From Terracoccus sp. 273MFTsu3.1 (GTDB lineage: Bacteria > Actinomycetota > Actinomycetes > Actinomycetales > Dermatophilaceae): DNA of 64,000 nucleotides. Positions 14,562-22,500 of the stretch are shown in pieces. The position numbers and the translations under genes were made by a program. The first letter of the stretch is position 1, and every line of letters begins with the position of its first letter. The DNA is taken from positions 310,001 through 374,000 of the forward strand of contig NZ_KB911822.1 of assembly GCF_000383675.1 (NCBI RefSeq), in the 5' to 3' direction. The notes under the pieces were generated by a model. It did not search any database, was not told the origin of the DNA, and saw only the letters and a program-made list of their open reading frames with translations.

Positions 14562-16309
14562 CCGCGCCGACGACCCAGCGCGACCGACCGGCCTTCGAGG
14601 TGCGGGTCGGCGGGACGGCGCTCGAGCCGATCGTCGCCGCCGACGTCGTAGAGCTCGAGGTGCACGAGGAGGTCGGTCGCCACGGGCGGCTCACGCTCCT
14701 CGTCCAGAACTGGGACGCCGACCAGCGGGTCGTACGGCACAGCGACGACGGGCCGTTCACCCCCGGAGCGGGCATCGCGGTCTCCGTCGGCTACCACTCC
14801 GATCTCACCGAGGTCTTCGACGGCGTCATCGCCTCGCTGACGACGCACTTCCCGAGTGGCAGTCCTCCGGTGCTCCGGGTCGAGGGCCGGTCGCGGTCCG
14901 TCCTCATGGACCACCCGCCGCGGTCGCGCCAGCTCGCCGACGTCACCGACGCCGACATCGCCTCCGCGGTCGCCGCCGACTACTCGCTCGACACCGACGC
15001 GGCAGACGGTGTGACGCACCCCTTCTGGGCCAGCGACCGGGTCAGCGACTGGGATGCCCTGACCACCCGGGCCGGCGAGCTCGGCTGGGTCGTCTTCGTC
15101 CGCGGCACGAAGCTCGTGCTGCGGCCGCCGTCGGCCGCGCAGGACCCGCTCGAGCTCGACTGGACCCGGTCGCTCGTCGAGCTGCACCTCACCGAGGACC
15201 TGACGCGGGCCATCGACACCGCGGTCGGGGTCGGCTGGGACGTCGACGCCGCCGAGGCGACCGAGAGCGAGCAGAGCGCGAGCGCGGCCGACCTCGACGT
15301 CGGTGACCGGCAGACGCACTCGGCCGCCGTCGGCGACGCCGGCTGGCCCCTACGCGCCGAGCGCGTCGAGTCGGACGCGGTCGCGGCATCCGACGAGGCC
15401 GACGCGAGAGCCGTTGCCGCCCAACGACGCTCCGCCTTGAGCCACGTCCACGGCACCGGCGTCGTGCAGGGCGAGCCAGGGCTGCGCTGCGACGGCTGGC
15501 TCTCCATCGCCGGCGTCGGACGGCGGATGTCCGGACCCCACTACGTCACCGCGGCACGACACCGGCTCTCGGCCCAGGGCTACGTCACCGAGTTCCAGGT
15601 GGGATCGCCGCCACGGCTCGTGCCGCGGGCAGCGGCCGACGACGGGTCGGCCCGCTCCGGTGGCCGCGGGCCGGCCCTCGGGATCGGCCTCGTCGAGGCG
15701 CTCGACGACCCGGCGTCGCTCAACCGGGTCAAGGTGCGCCTGCCCTGGCGCAGCGACGGCGGCGACGGCGTCTGGGCCCGCCTCTCGAACGTCGACGCGG
15801 GCGACGGCTACGGGGCCGTCATCGTGCCTGCCGTCGGGCAGGAGGTGCTCGTCGGCTTCGTCGGCGGCGACCCGGCCAGCCCCGTCGTCCTCGGTTCGCT
15901 CTACAACGGGAGCCTGCAGCCCCCCTTCACCGTCGACCCGGACACGAACGCCGTGCGAGCCCTCGTCTCACCCGACCAGCACACCCTGCGGCTCGAGGAC
16001 GGCACCGACAGTGCCGTCACCCTCAAGAGCGGCAAGGGTCACTCGATCGTGCTGTCCGACAAGGACTCCGCCGTCGTCATCACCCATCAGGACTCCGGCA
16101 ATGCGATCCGCCTGTCGGCCGACGGCATCGAGCTGACCGCGGCGCAGGGCGACATCACGCTCTCGTCGTCGTCCGGGACCATCTCGCTCGACTCGCTCAA
16201 GCTCGCGGCCAAGGCGTCGGGACCGTCGAGCATCGAGAGCTCGGCGACCCTCGACGTCAAGGCCTCGGGATCGCTGGGGCTCAAGGGATCCCTCGTGACC
16301 ATCAACTAG
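14558..16309 (+). CDS. VgrG-like central spike protein (Afp8-like)
   Basis: 583 residues. Residues about 10-370 form the gp27-like hub (EVHEEVGRHGRLTLLV; AGIAVSVGYHSDLTEVFDGVI). GIGLVEALDDPASLNRVKVRLPW (about 375-400) and QEVLVGFVGGDPASPVVLGSLYNG mark the OB-fold gp5 domain, and the Gly/Ser-rich repeats at the C-terminus (KSGKGHSIVLSDKDSAV...) build the triple beta-helix needle. There is no toxin extension after the needle. It sits between the LysM adaptor and the PAAR tip. Confidence 0.93.
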   Translation: MTAPTTQRDRPAFEVRVGGTALEPIVAADVVELEVHEEVGRHGRLTLLVQNWDADQRVVRHSDDGPFTPGAGIAVSVGYHSDLTEVFDGVIASLTTHFPSGSPPVLRVEGRSRSVLMDHPPRSRQLADVTDADIASAVAADYSLDTDAADGVTHPFWASDRVSDWDALTTRAGELGWVVFVRGTKLVLRPPSAAQDPLELDWTRSLVELHLTEDLTRAIDTAVGVGWDVDAAEATESEQSASAADLDVGDRQTHSAAVGDAGWPLRAERVESDAVAASDEADARAVAAQRRSALSHVHGTGVVQGEPGLRCDGWLSIAGVGRRMSGPHYVTAARHRLSAQGYVTEFQVGSPPRLVPRAAADDGSARSGGRGPALGIGLVEALDDPASLNRVKVRLPWRSDGGDGVWARLSNVDAGDGYGAVIVPAVGQEVLVGFVGGDPASPVVLGSLYNGSLQPPFTVDPDTNAVRALVSPDQHTLRLEDGTDSAVTLKSGKGHSIVLSDKDSAVVITHQDSGNAIRLSADGIELTAAQGDITLSSSSGTISLDSLKLAAKASGPSSIESSATLDVKASGSLGLKGSLVTIN

Positions 16310-16362
16310 CCGGACACCACGTTTCGGACCACCACACCAACGACAGCGAACGAGGAGGAGAC

Positions 16363-16638
16363 ATGCCGGGGGCAGCACGCGTCGGTGACACCACCGCGCA
16401 CGGGGGCACGGTCGTCGGACCGGGCGTCGCCACCGTGCTCATCGCCGGGATGCCGGCCGCCGTCCTCGGCGACATGCACGCCTGCGTCATCCCGCCGCCG
16501 TCGCACCTCCCGGCCAGCCCCTTCGTCGCCGGCTCCGCGACCGTCCTCGTCCAGGGCCGACCAGCCCTGCGCGCCGGCGACGCCTGCGGCTGCGGCGCGT
16601 CCGTCGTCGTGGGCAGCCCGATGGTGGTGATCGGATGA
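16363..16638 (+). CDS. PAAR-domain spike tip (Afp10-like)
   Basis: 91 residues, a bare PAAR domain: ARVGDTTAHGGTVVGPG, PAAVLGDMHAC, and GDACGCGASVVVGSPMVVI. The His and Cys residues would hold the metal at the sharpened tip on the VgrG trimer. There is no fused effector. Strong ribosome site (GAGGAGGAG) eight bases before ATG 16363. Confidence 0.92.
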   Translation: MPGAARVGDTTAHGGTVVGPGVATVLIAGMPAAVLGDMHACVIPPPSHLPASPFVAGSATVLVQGRPALRAGDACGCGASVVVGSPMVVIG

Positions 16639-17096
16639 GCACTACCGACTACCCGCAGGTCGGGCGCGGCTGGGCGTTCCCGCCGCGCTGGGAGCGCGTG
16701 GGCGGCGACGGCACCGGCGCGACCGGCGCGACCGGCGCGACTGGCGCGACCGGCTCCGTCGAGCTCGTGACGAACAACGGCGCCGAGCACGTGGGGGAGG
16801 CGCTCGTCCTGCTCCTGCGCACCATGATCGGCAGCCGCGTCATGCGACCGGACCTCGGTGCCGGCGTCGACCGCTACGTCTTCGAGCCGCGCACCTCGGA
16901 GGCCTGCCACCGGCTCGCCGACGACGTCCGCCGGGCCCTCGTCCTCGGCGAGCCGCGGGTCATCGTCGACGCCGTCGAGGCGGTCCCGGCCGGCGAGGCC
17001 GACGACCGGGTCGACGTCACCATCGAGTTCCGCATCGACCGGCACCGGCGGCCGACGAGCCTCGTCGTGCCCTTCTACCTGGCCGGTGCGTCATGA
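16635..17096 (+). CDS. Baseplate gp25/GPW family protein (Afp9-like)
   Basis: 153 residues. The gp25 domain runs from about residue 42: NNGAEHVGEALVLLLRTMIGSRVMRPDLGAG, FEPRTSEACHRLADDVRRAL and IEFRIDR. This wedge protein contacts the sheath at the baseplate. A Gly-Ala-Thr collagen-like run (residues 28-39) precedes the domain and is encoded by an exact 9-bp tandem repeat. ATGA overlap with the PAAR gene. Confidence 0.92.
   Translation: MSTTDYPQVGRGWAFPPRWERVGGDGTGATGATGATGATGSVELVTNNGAEHVGEALVLLLRTMIGSRVMRPDLGAGVDRYVFEPRTSEACHRLADDVRRALVLGEPRVIVDAVEAVPAGEADDRVDVTIEFRIDRHRRPTSLVVPFYLAGAS
16716..16751 (+). repeat. Four 9-bp tandem units inside the gp25 gene
   Basis: GGCGCGACC repeated four times (one unit has a silent T). 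In frame, encoding (Gly-Ala-Thr)4. Confidence 0.9.
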
Positions 17097-19810
17097 CCCC
17101 GGCAGGGCGCACGCCCGAGCAAGTCGTCGCCGCCATGGCCGCCGCCGCACGGCTGACGCCCTACGACGCGGAGGGGAGCTGGGCCGACGTGCTCTTCGCG
17201 ACCGACGCGCTCGGTGTGACGGCGCCATCCCCGGCCGGGGCGCCCGACCGGGAGCTGCTCGCCGCGGTCGCCGCCGAGTACGCCGCCCTCGACGAGCACC
17301 TCGCGACGCTGCCGGAGCGGACCCGTCGGACGTGGCTGGAGGACCTTCTCGGTATCGGACGCCTCCCCGCCCTCCCCGACCGCGTCGTCGCGCAGGCGAC
17401 CGTCGACCCCAAGGCGGCACCCGCCGTGCTGCCGCCGGGCACGCCCCTGCGCGGCGGCAAGGACGCCTTCGGCAACGAGCGCCGCTACGTCACCCTCGAT
17501 GCCCTGACGGCGCACGGCGCGGCCCTGACCGGCGTGCGGTCCTTCGGGCCCGGTGACCCCGTCCGCGCCCACGGGGTCGCGGCCACGGCGCCGGACTTCC
17601 CGCTGCGACCCTCGGCCGGTCCGGAGGCCACGCACTCCCTGCGGATCCACTCGCCCGCCCTCGCCTTCGACGGTGGAGACCTCACGGCGCAGGTCGCCTT
17701 CACGGGTGCGGCCGGTGCGGACGGCCTGTCCACGATGGTCTGGCGCTGGTCGCGGGCCGACGGCACGATGAGCGGCACGACGGGTGGCACCCTCGCCGGG
17801 TCGACCGTCACGGTCACGCTGACCGGTGGCTGCGGGGCCCCCGACGGGGAGACCCCGTGGATCGAAGGTGTCGTCGCGACGGGCGCGGCTGTCCCCGTGG
17901 GTTTCTCGTTCACGGGGGCCACGGTCCGCGTGACGGACCGGTCGGCATACGTCCCCGAGGCCGCCTTCTACAACGACGGCGCCGTCGACGTCACGAAGGA
18001 GTTCCAGCCGTTCGGCGCGGTCGCCAAGCGCGGCGACGCCTTCTACGTCCGGTCCGACGAGGCCTTCGGCAAGGCGCTCGCGACGGTCGAGGTCGCCGTC
18101 CAGGTGATGCAGGAGGGTGGCGCGCCGCTCTCGTCCTCCGCCGGCGGTACGGGCATCCCCGTGTGGCTCGCGGAGAACCTCAAGACGCAGCTGATGAGCA
18201 TCAAGAACGCGCTCGGGTCGCAGTACGCCTCGGTCGAGACGCAGTGGACGTCGATCTACGGCTCCGTCTCGACGACGACGACCCCGTCGGTCGTGTGGCA
18301 GCGCCGCGAGGACGGCGCGTGGAAGCCGCTCGGATCGGCGTCGTCGAGCTTCGGCACGCTCTCGGCGACGGTGAGCGGGTCGGCCGTGGCGTCCGAGACC
18401 TTCGCGGTCGCAGGCCAGCCGGGCCACTACCTCCGGGCCTTCCTCGCCCAGGGCGACTTCGGCTGGACCGACTACCAGGCCAAGGTCGCCGACTTCGCGA
18501 CGCGCGCCGTCGCCGGCACGGCCCCCAAGCCGACCATGCCACCCGTGCCGGTGCCGCCGATCGCGTCGGCCGTGACGGTGCGCTACACGACGACCCCGGT
18601 CGAGGCCACGCTCGTCGAGGCGAGCAGCGGCTGGCGGCGACAGCGGCGCGTCGGCGGAGCGGCTGGTCGCTTCACGCCGTTCCGGCTCGTCGTGTCCGAC
18701 CTCGGCGCGACGGCCATGGTCGCCATCGGGCTCGAGCTGCCCGACGCCGCCCTCGGGTCGAGCGTCTCGCTCTACCTCGACGTCGACTCCGCCTCGCCGT
18801 GCGGCAGCTCCGACACGGTCGAGGCCGCGTGGCAGTTCTGGGACGGCACGACGTGGGCGCCGCTCGCCGTCGCAGACGGCTCCCGGCAGCTCCGCGAGGC
18901 CGGTCTGCTCCGCTTCGTCGCCCCGCGCACCTGGGCCGTCGGCTGCGACGACCTCTCGGCCGACACCGGCCGCTGGGTGCGGATCGCGACCGACCAGCCG
19001 GGACGCCTCGGCGTCCTCCTTGCGGTCGTCGTCGACGCCGTCGTGGCCGAGTTCGTCTCCCGGGCGGCCTATCCCGGACTCGACCCCAGCTCGGCGGAGG
19101 CCCTCCCGGTCGGCACGATCAAGGGCACCCTCGCGCCCGTCCCCGGCGTCAAGAAGGTCACCAACCTCGCGTCGGTGCGTGGTCGGTCGCCCGAGACCGA
19201 CGCCGACTACCTGGCGCGTGCCTCGGCGCGAGTTCGCCACCGCGACCGGGCCCTGACCCCGTGGGACCTCGAGCAGCACGTCGCACTCGCCCTTCCCGAG
19301 GTCGCCGCCGTGCTGTGCCTGCCGCACACCGGCAGCGACGGGCTCCGCGCCCCCGGTCACGTCGGCCTCGTCGTCGTGCCGGACCGTCCGCTCGACGTCG
19401 CGCCCCGGCCGTCCGTGAGCCTGGCGGGTCGCGTCGTCGACCTCGTCCGGCCCCGCGCGCCGATCGGTGCCACCCTCCACGTGCTCTGCCCGGACTACCG
19501 TCCCGTCACCGTCGTCGCGTCGATCCGGCTGCGGCCGGGCGTCGCCGCGCTCACCGGCACCCAGGCGGTCACCGCCGCCCTCGAGCGGGTGCTGCACCCG
19601 ACGGGCACCGTGCCCGTCCGCTGGGGCCGCGACCTCTACGCCTCGACCCTCATCGCCGTCCTCGAACGTCAGCCCGACGTCGACGTCGTCCTCGACTTCG
19701 CCCTGCACGACGGGTCGGGCGGCCCCGTCGAGGTCGTCGCCGTCGACCCGTGCCGCGGGCTCTACTGCTCGTCCGGCGACCACCACCTCTCGTGCGAGGA
19801 GCAGCTGTGA
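17093..19810 (+). CDS. Baseplate J-like wedge protein (Afp11-like)
   Basis: 905 residues. The C-terminal third carries the gpJ signature (ASVRGRSPETDADYLARASARVRHRDRALTPWDLEQHVA, about 695-740, then a DYRPVTVVASIRL block). The N-terminal 250 residues (LATLPERTRRTWLEDLLGIGRLP; QATVDPKAAPAVLPPGTPLRGGKDAFG) form the wedge core, and the middle contains beta-rich domains. Together with the next gene it should form the heterotrimeric baseplate wedge. GTG/ATG overlaps on both sides. Confidence 0.88.
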   Translation: MTPAGRTPEQVVAAMAAAARLTPYDAEGSWADVLFATDALGVTAPSPAGAPDRELLAAVAAEYAALDEHLATLPERTRRTWLEDLLGIGRLPALPDRVVAQATVDPKAAPAVLPPGTPLRGGKDAFGNERRYVTLDALTAHGAALTGVRSFGPGDPVRAHGVAATAPDFPLRPSAGPEATHSLRIHSPALAFDGGDLTAQVAFTGAAGADGLSTMVWRWSRADGTMSGTTGGTLAGSTVTVTLTGGCGAPDGETPWIEGVVATGAAVPVGFSFTGATVRVTDRSAYVPEAAFYNDGAVDVTKEFQPFGAVAKRGDAFYVRSDEAFGKALATVEVAVQVMQEGGAPLSSSAGGTGIPVWLAENLKTQLMSIKNALGSQYASVETQWTSIYGSVSTTTTPSVVWQRREDGAWKPLGSASSSFGTLSATVSGSAVASETFAVAGQPGHYLRAFLAQGDFGWTDYQAKVADFATRAVAGTAPKPTMPPVPVPPIASAVTVRYTTTPVEATLVEASSGWRRQRRVGGAAGRFTPFRLVVSDLGATAMVAIGLELPDAALGSSVSLYLDVDSASPCGSSDTVEAAWQFWDGTTWAPLAVADGSRQLREAGLLRFVAPRTWAVGCDDLSADTGRWVRIATDQPGRLGVLLAVVVDAVVAEFVSRAAYPGLDPSSAEALPVGTIKGTLAPVPGVKKVTNLASVRGRSPETDADYLARASARVRHRDRALTPWDLEQHVALALPEVAAVLCLPHTGSDGLRAPGHVGLVVVPDRPLDVAPRPSVSLAGRVVDLVRPRAPIGATLHVLCPDYRPVTVVASIRLRPGVAALTGTQAVTAALERVLHPTGTVPVRWGRDLYASTLIAVLERQPDVDVVLDFALHDGSGGPVEVVAVDPCRGLYCSSGDHHLSCEEQL

Positions 19811-21561
19811 GTCCCACACCGCCCGCCGGGCCCTCCGCCGACCGGGCCACGCCGATCACGCGGTTCGTGCCGGTCGCCCCCGACGCGGACTGGGAGACCG
19901 TGCGGGCCCGCATGGTCGACCACCTCACCGCGACGGCGACGCCCGAGTGGACCGACCACAACGCCGCTGACCCGGGCATCACGCTGCTCGAGGTCCTGGC
20001 CTACGGCCTCGCCGACCTGCACTACCGGACGGCCGAGCGCCACCTTCACGACTGGCCGCTCGAAGTGCGCGCCTGGGCTCCAGACGCCGAGCGGCACTGG
20101 GACACCACGCTGCCCGCCGGGCGGTGGGACCCGGAGACCGACCCCTCGGATCCCGCGCTCGCCGCCGCCGACCTCGCGCCGGTGTCGGCCCTCGCCACCG
20201 TCCTCGGCGCACCGGCGACGTCCGCGACGGTGCTCGAGCCCCTCGTCCGCGCGTGCCGGTCGCGCGCCGACGCGGTCGCCCTGCTGTCGGCCGAGCCGTG
20301 GGCGAGCGCCGTCCGGGCTGCCGACCGACCAGCGGTGGTCGCCCTGATGCGCGCCCGGCTCGTGCGCCAGGTCGCGCAGGAGCAGGCCGGTGTCGTCGCG
20401 TCCGCCGTGACCGCCGCGCAGGCTGCCGCTGTCGCCGCCGCTCCGCGGCGCGCCGACCCCGACGCCCCGCTCGACGCCCCGGCCATCGATGCCGCGGCCG
20501 CCGCCGAGCTCGCGTGGTCCCTGCCGCTCTGGGACGAGGAGGTCGTCGCCCTCGTGCGACGCGAGCGGCGCCGACGCTCCCGCGAGGTCCTCGTCGACGG
20601 CCTCGACGTCCTTCGCGCGACGACGGCCGACACCCTCGCGGCGACGCGCTCCGCCCTGACCCTCGCGGGGCTCGACGCCGACGAGGTGACGTATGCCGTC
20701 GCGGCCGCCCCGCAGGCGGCGGGCCTCCTCCCCGAGGACCTCGAGGACGAGCAGGGCCGCACGCTCGTCTGGCCACCGCATCCGGTGCAGGCGCTGACGT
20801 GCGAGCCGGTGACCGCCGACGACTACGCCCGTCGGGCGCGGGCCCACCCGGACGTCGTGCGCGCCTGGACGGTCAAGGGCCGGCTGCCCGGCATCGCGTG
20901 GAACGGGCTGCCCACCGACGCCATCGCGTCCGTCGCCGTCGACGAGCACGCCGCCGCGTTGACGCTCGTCGTGGAGAGCCGCACCGAGCCCACCACACCC
21001 GCGCGCCGGGACGCCTTCCTGCGCGACGTCCTCACGACGGCCGTCGGACCCGAGGCGGGTGCACCCTTCCCCGACTGGCGCGACGACGTCGACGACCTCG
21101 AGCCACGACGCGTCATCGGCGATGAAGTCGGCGCGAGCCTTCTCGAGCGGGCGCCCGTCCTCGTCCAGGCGACGCTCGTCACCGAGGTCGGCGCCAACCG
21201 CGAGGCCGTCGTCGACGACGCCCGGGCCCGGATCGCCGCCTTCTTCGAGCGCGGTCGACCCGAGACGTTCGCGCCCACCCCGGCGCCGGTCGTCGACGGC
21301 CCCTGGCCCCGCCACGACCAACCCACCCTCGGCTGGGTGCCCGGCGCGGCGGTCCGCTTCACCGAGGTCGTCGAGGCGATCGTCGGCAACCCGCTCGTGC
21401 GCGGCGTCGAGGACCTCGCGATGAAGGTCGAGGGCGACGCGGACTTCCTCCCCGCGAGCCACGGCTACCTCCCGATCCCGCGCAACGCGGTGCCCCGGCT
21501 CGCGGACGCCCGCTGCATCCGGGTGCGCTTCTCGCTGACGAGCCGGTGCGGCGATGCCTAG
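19807..21561 (+). CDS. Second baseplate J-like wedge protein (Afp12-like)
   Basis: 584 residues. EWTDHNAADPGITLLEVLAYGLADLHYRTAERHL (about 38-72) is the conserved start of Afp12-type wedge proteins. The C-terminal part has VGASLLERAPVLVQATLVTEVGANREAVVDDARARIAAFF, typical of gpJ. A charged Ala-rich helical insert lies at about 90-290. GTG 19807 overlaps the upstream stop. Confidence 0.88.
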   Translation: MSPTPPAGPSADRATPITRFVPVAPDADWETVRARMVDHLTATATPEWTDHNAADPGITLLEVLAYGLADLHYRTAERHLHDWPLEVRAWAPDAERHWDTTLPAGRWDPETDPSDPALAAADLAPVSALATVLGAPATSATVLEPLVRACRSRADAVALLSAEPWASAVRAADRPAVVALMRARLVRQVAQEQAGVVASAVTAAQAAAVAAAPRRADPDAPLDAPAIDAAAAAELAWSLPLWDEEVVALVRRERRRRSREVLVDGLDVLRATTADTLAATRSALTLAGLDADEVTYAVAAAPQAAGLLPEDLEDEQGRTLVWPPHPVQALTCEPVTADDYARRARAHPDVVRAWTVKGRLPGIAWNGLPTDAIASVAVDEHAAALTLVVESRTEPTTPARRDAFLRDVLTTAVGPEAGAPFPDWRDDVDDLEPRRVIGDEVGASLLERAPVLVQATLVTEVGANREAVVDDARARIAAFFERGRPETFAPTPAPVVDGPWPRHDQPTLGWVPGAAVRFTEVVEAIVGNPLVRGVEDLAMKVEGDADFLPASHGYLPIPRNAVPRLADARCIRVRFSLTSRCGDA

Positions 21562-22480
21562 CCAGAGCCCCGTGACCGCCGCCACGACCCCCGCGCGCGG
21601 GCCCGACCACACCCGGCTCGCGTCGCAGCTGCCGGCCGTCTACCAGGAGGACGAGCTCTCGTACGCCCAGGTCGACGCCTACCTCGGCCTCGCCGACGAG
21701 CTGAGCCACGCCGTCGTCGAGCACCTCGAGGACCTGCTCACGGCGCTCGGTCCCGACGCGGTGCTGCGTTGGCCCGCCGACCTGCCCCTCGACGCGGGGG
21801 CCGACGCGCTCGTGGCGCACCACCTCGAGACCTACGACGAGGTCGCGCGGTGGGCGAGCGTCACCTTCCCGACGAGCTGGCCGGGCACCGAGCGAGGCCT
21901 CCAGCAGCGTCGCGAGCTCCTCGCCCGCTGCACGAGGCTGTGGCGTCGCCGCGGCACCCCGCGCGGCTTCCTCAGCTGGTTCTGCCTGTGGTTCGACCTT
22001 CCGGCCGCAGGGCGGCCCTACCTGCTCGAGCACTTCAAGGCACCGGGCGCCGGCCTCACTGCCGAGCCCTACACGGCGACCCTCTTCGTCCCGACGAGCG
22101 TGCCCGTGCCGAGCACCGGTGACCCGTCGACCGCGAAGGGCTTCGTCGACTGGGAGCGTCGCGAGGAGGCGGTCGACTTCGTCCGGCGCTACGCCCCCGC
22201 ACACGTCGACCTGCGCGTCTGCTTCACCGACCCGGCCGTCTTCACCGACCTCGCGGTGCTCGCGTCCCCTCCGACGCTCCCGGCCACGCCCACGGCGGAC
22301 GAGGTGACGGCATACGCCATCGCCGTCCAGCAGCAGCAGGCCGACCTCAACGCGCTCCTGTGCTCCGTCGTGTCGGTCGTGAGCCACGCGAGCGGCATCC
22401 ACCTCTACGAGTGCATCGACGCCGGCCGAGGCATCGACCGCCTCGGCGTCGGCCTCCTGCCGACCGATTCGACGACGTGA
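21554..22480 (+). CDS. CIS/phage tail protein (TIGR02242-like)
   Basis: 308 residues. RLASQLPAVYQEDELSYAQVDAYLGLADEL at the start, then TERGLQQRRELLARCTRLWRRRGTPRGFLSWF, the core of the TIGR02242/P2 gpI-like tail-protein family that connects wedge and fibre. It overlaps the upstream gene by 8 bp. The last 60 residues (TADEVTAYAIAVQQQQADLNALL) are helical. Confidence 0.83.
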   Translation: MPSQSPVTAATTPARGPDHTRLASQLPAVYQEDELSYAQVDAYLGLADELSHAVVEHLEDLLTALGPDAVLRWPADLPLDAGADALVAHHLETYDEVARWASVTFPTSWPGTERGLQQRRELLARCTRLWRRRGTPRGFLSWFCLWFDLPAAGRPYLLEHFKAPGAGLTAEPYTATLFVPTSVPVPSTGDPSTAKGFVDWERREEAVDFVRRYAPAHVDLRVCFTDPAVFTDLAVLASPPTLPATPTADEVTAYAIAVQQQQADLNALLCSVVSVVSHASGIHLYECIDAGRGIDRLGVGLLPTDSTT

Positions 22481-22500
22481 GTCCCGAAGGGAAACCAGCG

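Noticed and set aside
17075-19819. A 914-residue open frame on the minus strand, and similar long frames opposite other CIS and copA genes
   Set aside because: High GC gives long antisense frames in every region. They are rich in Arg, Gly, Asp and Val without domain signals, while the plus-strand genes carry family motifs and coupled starts.
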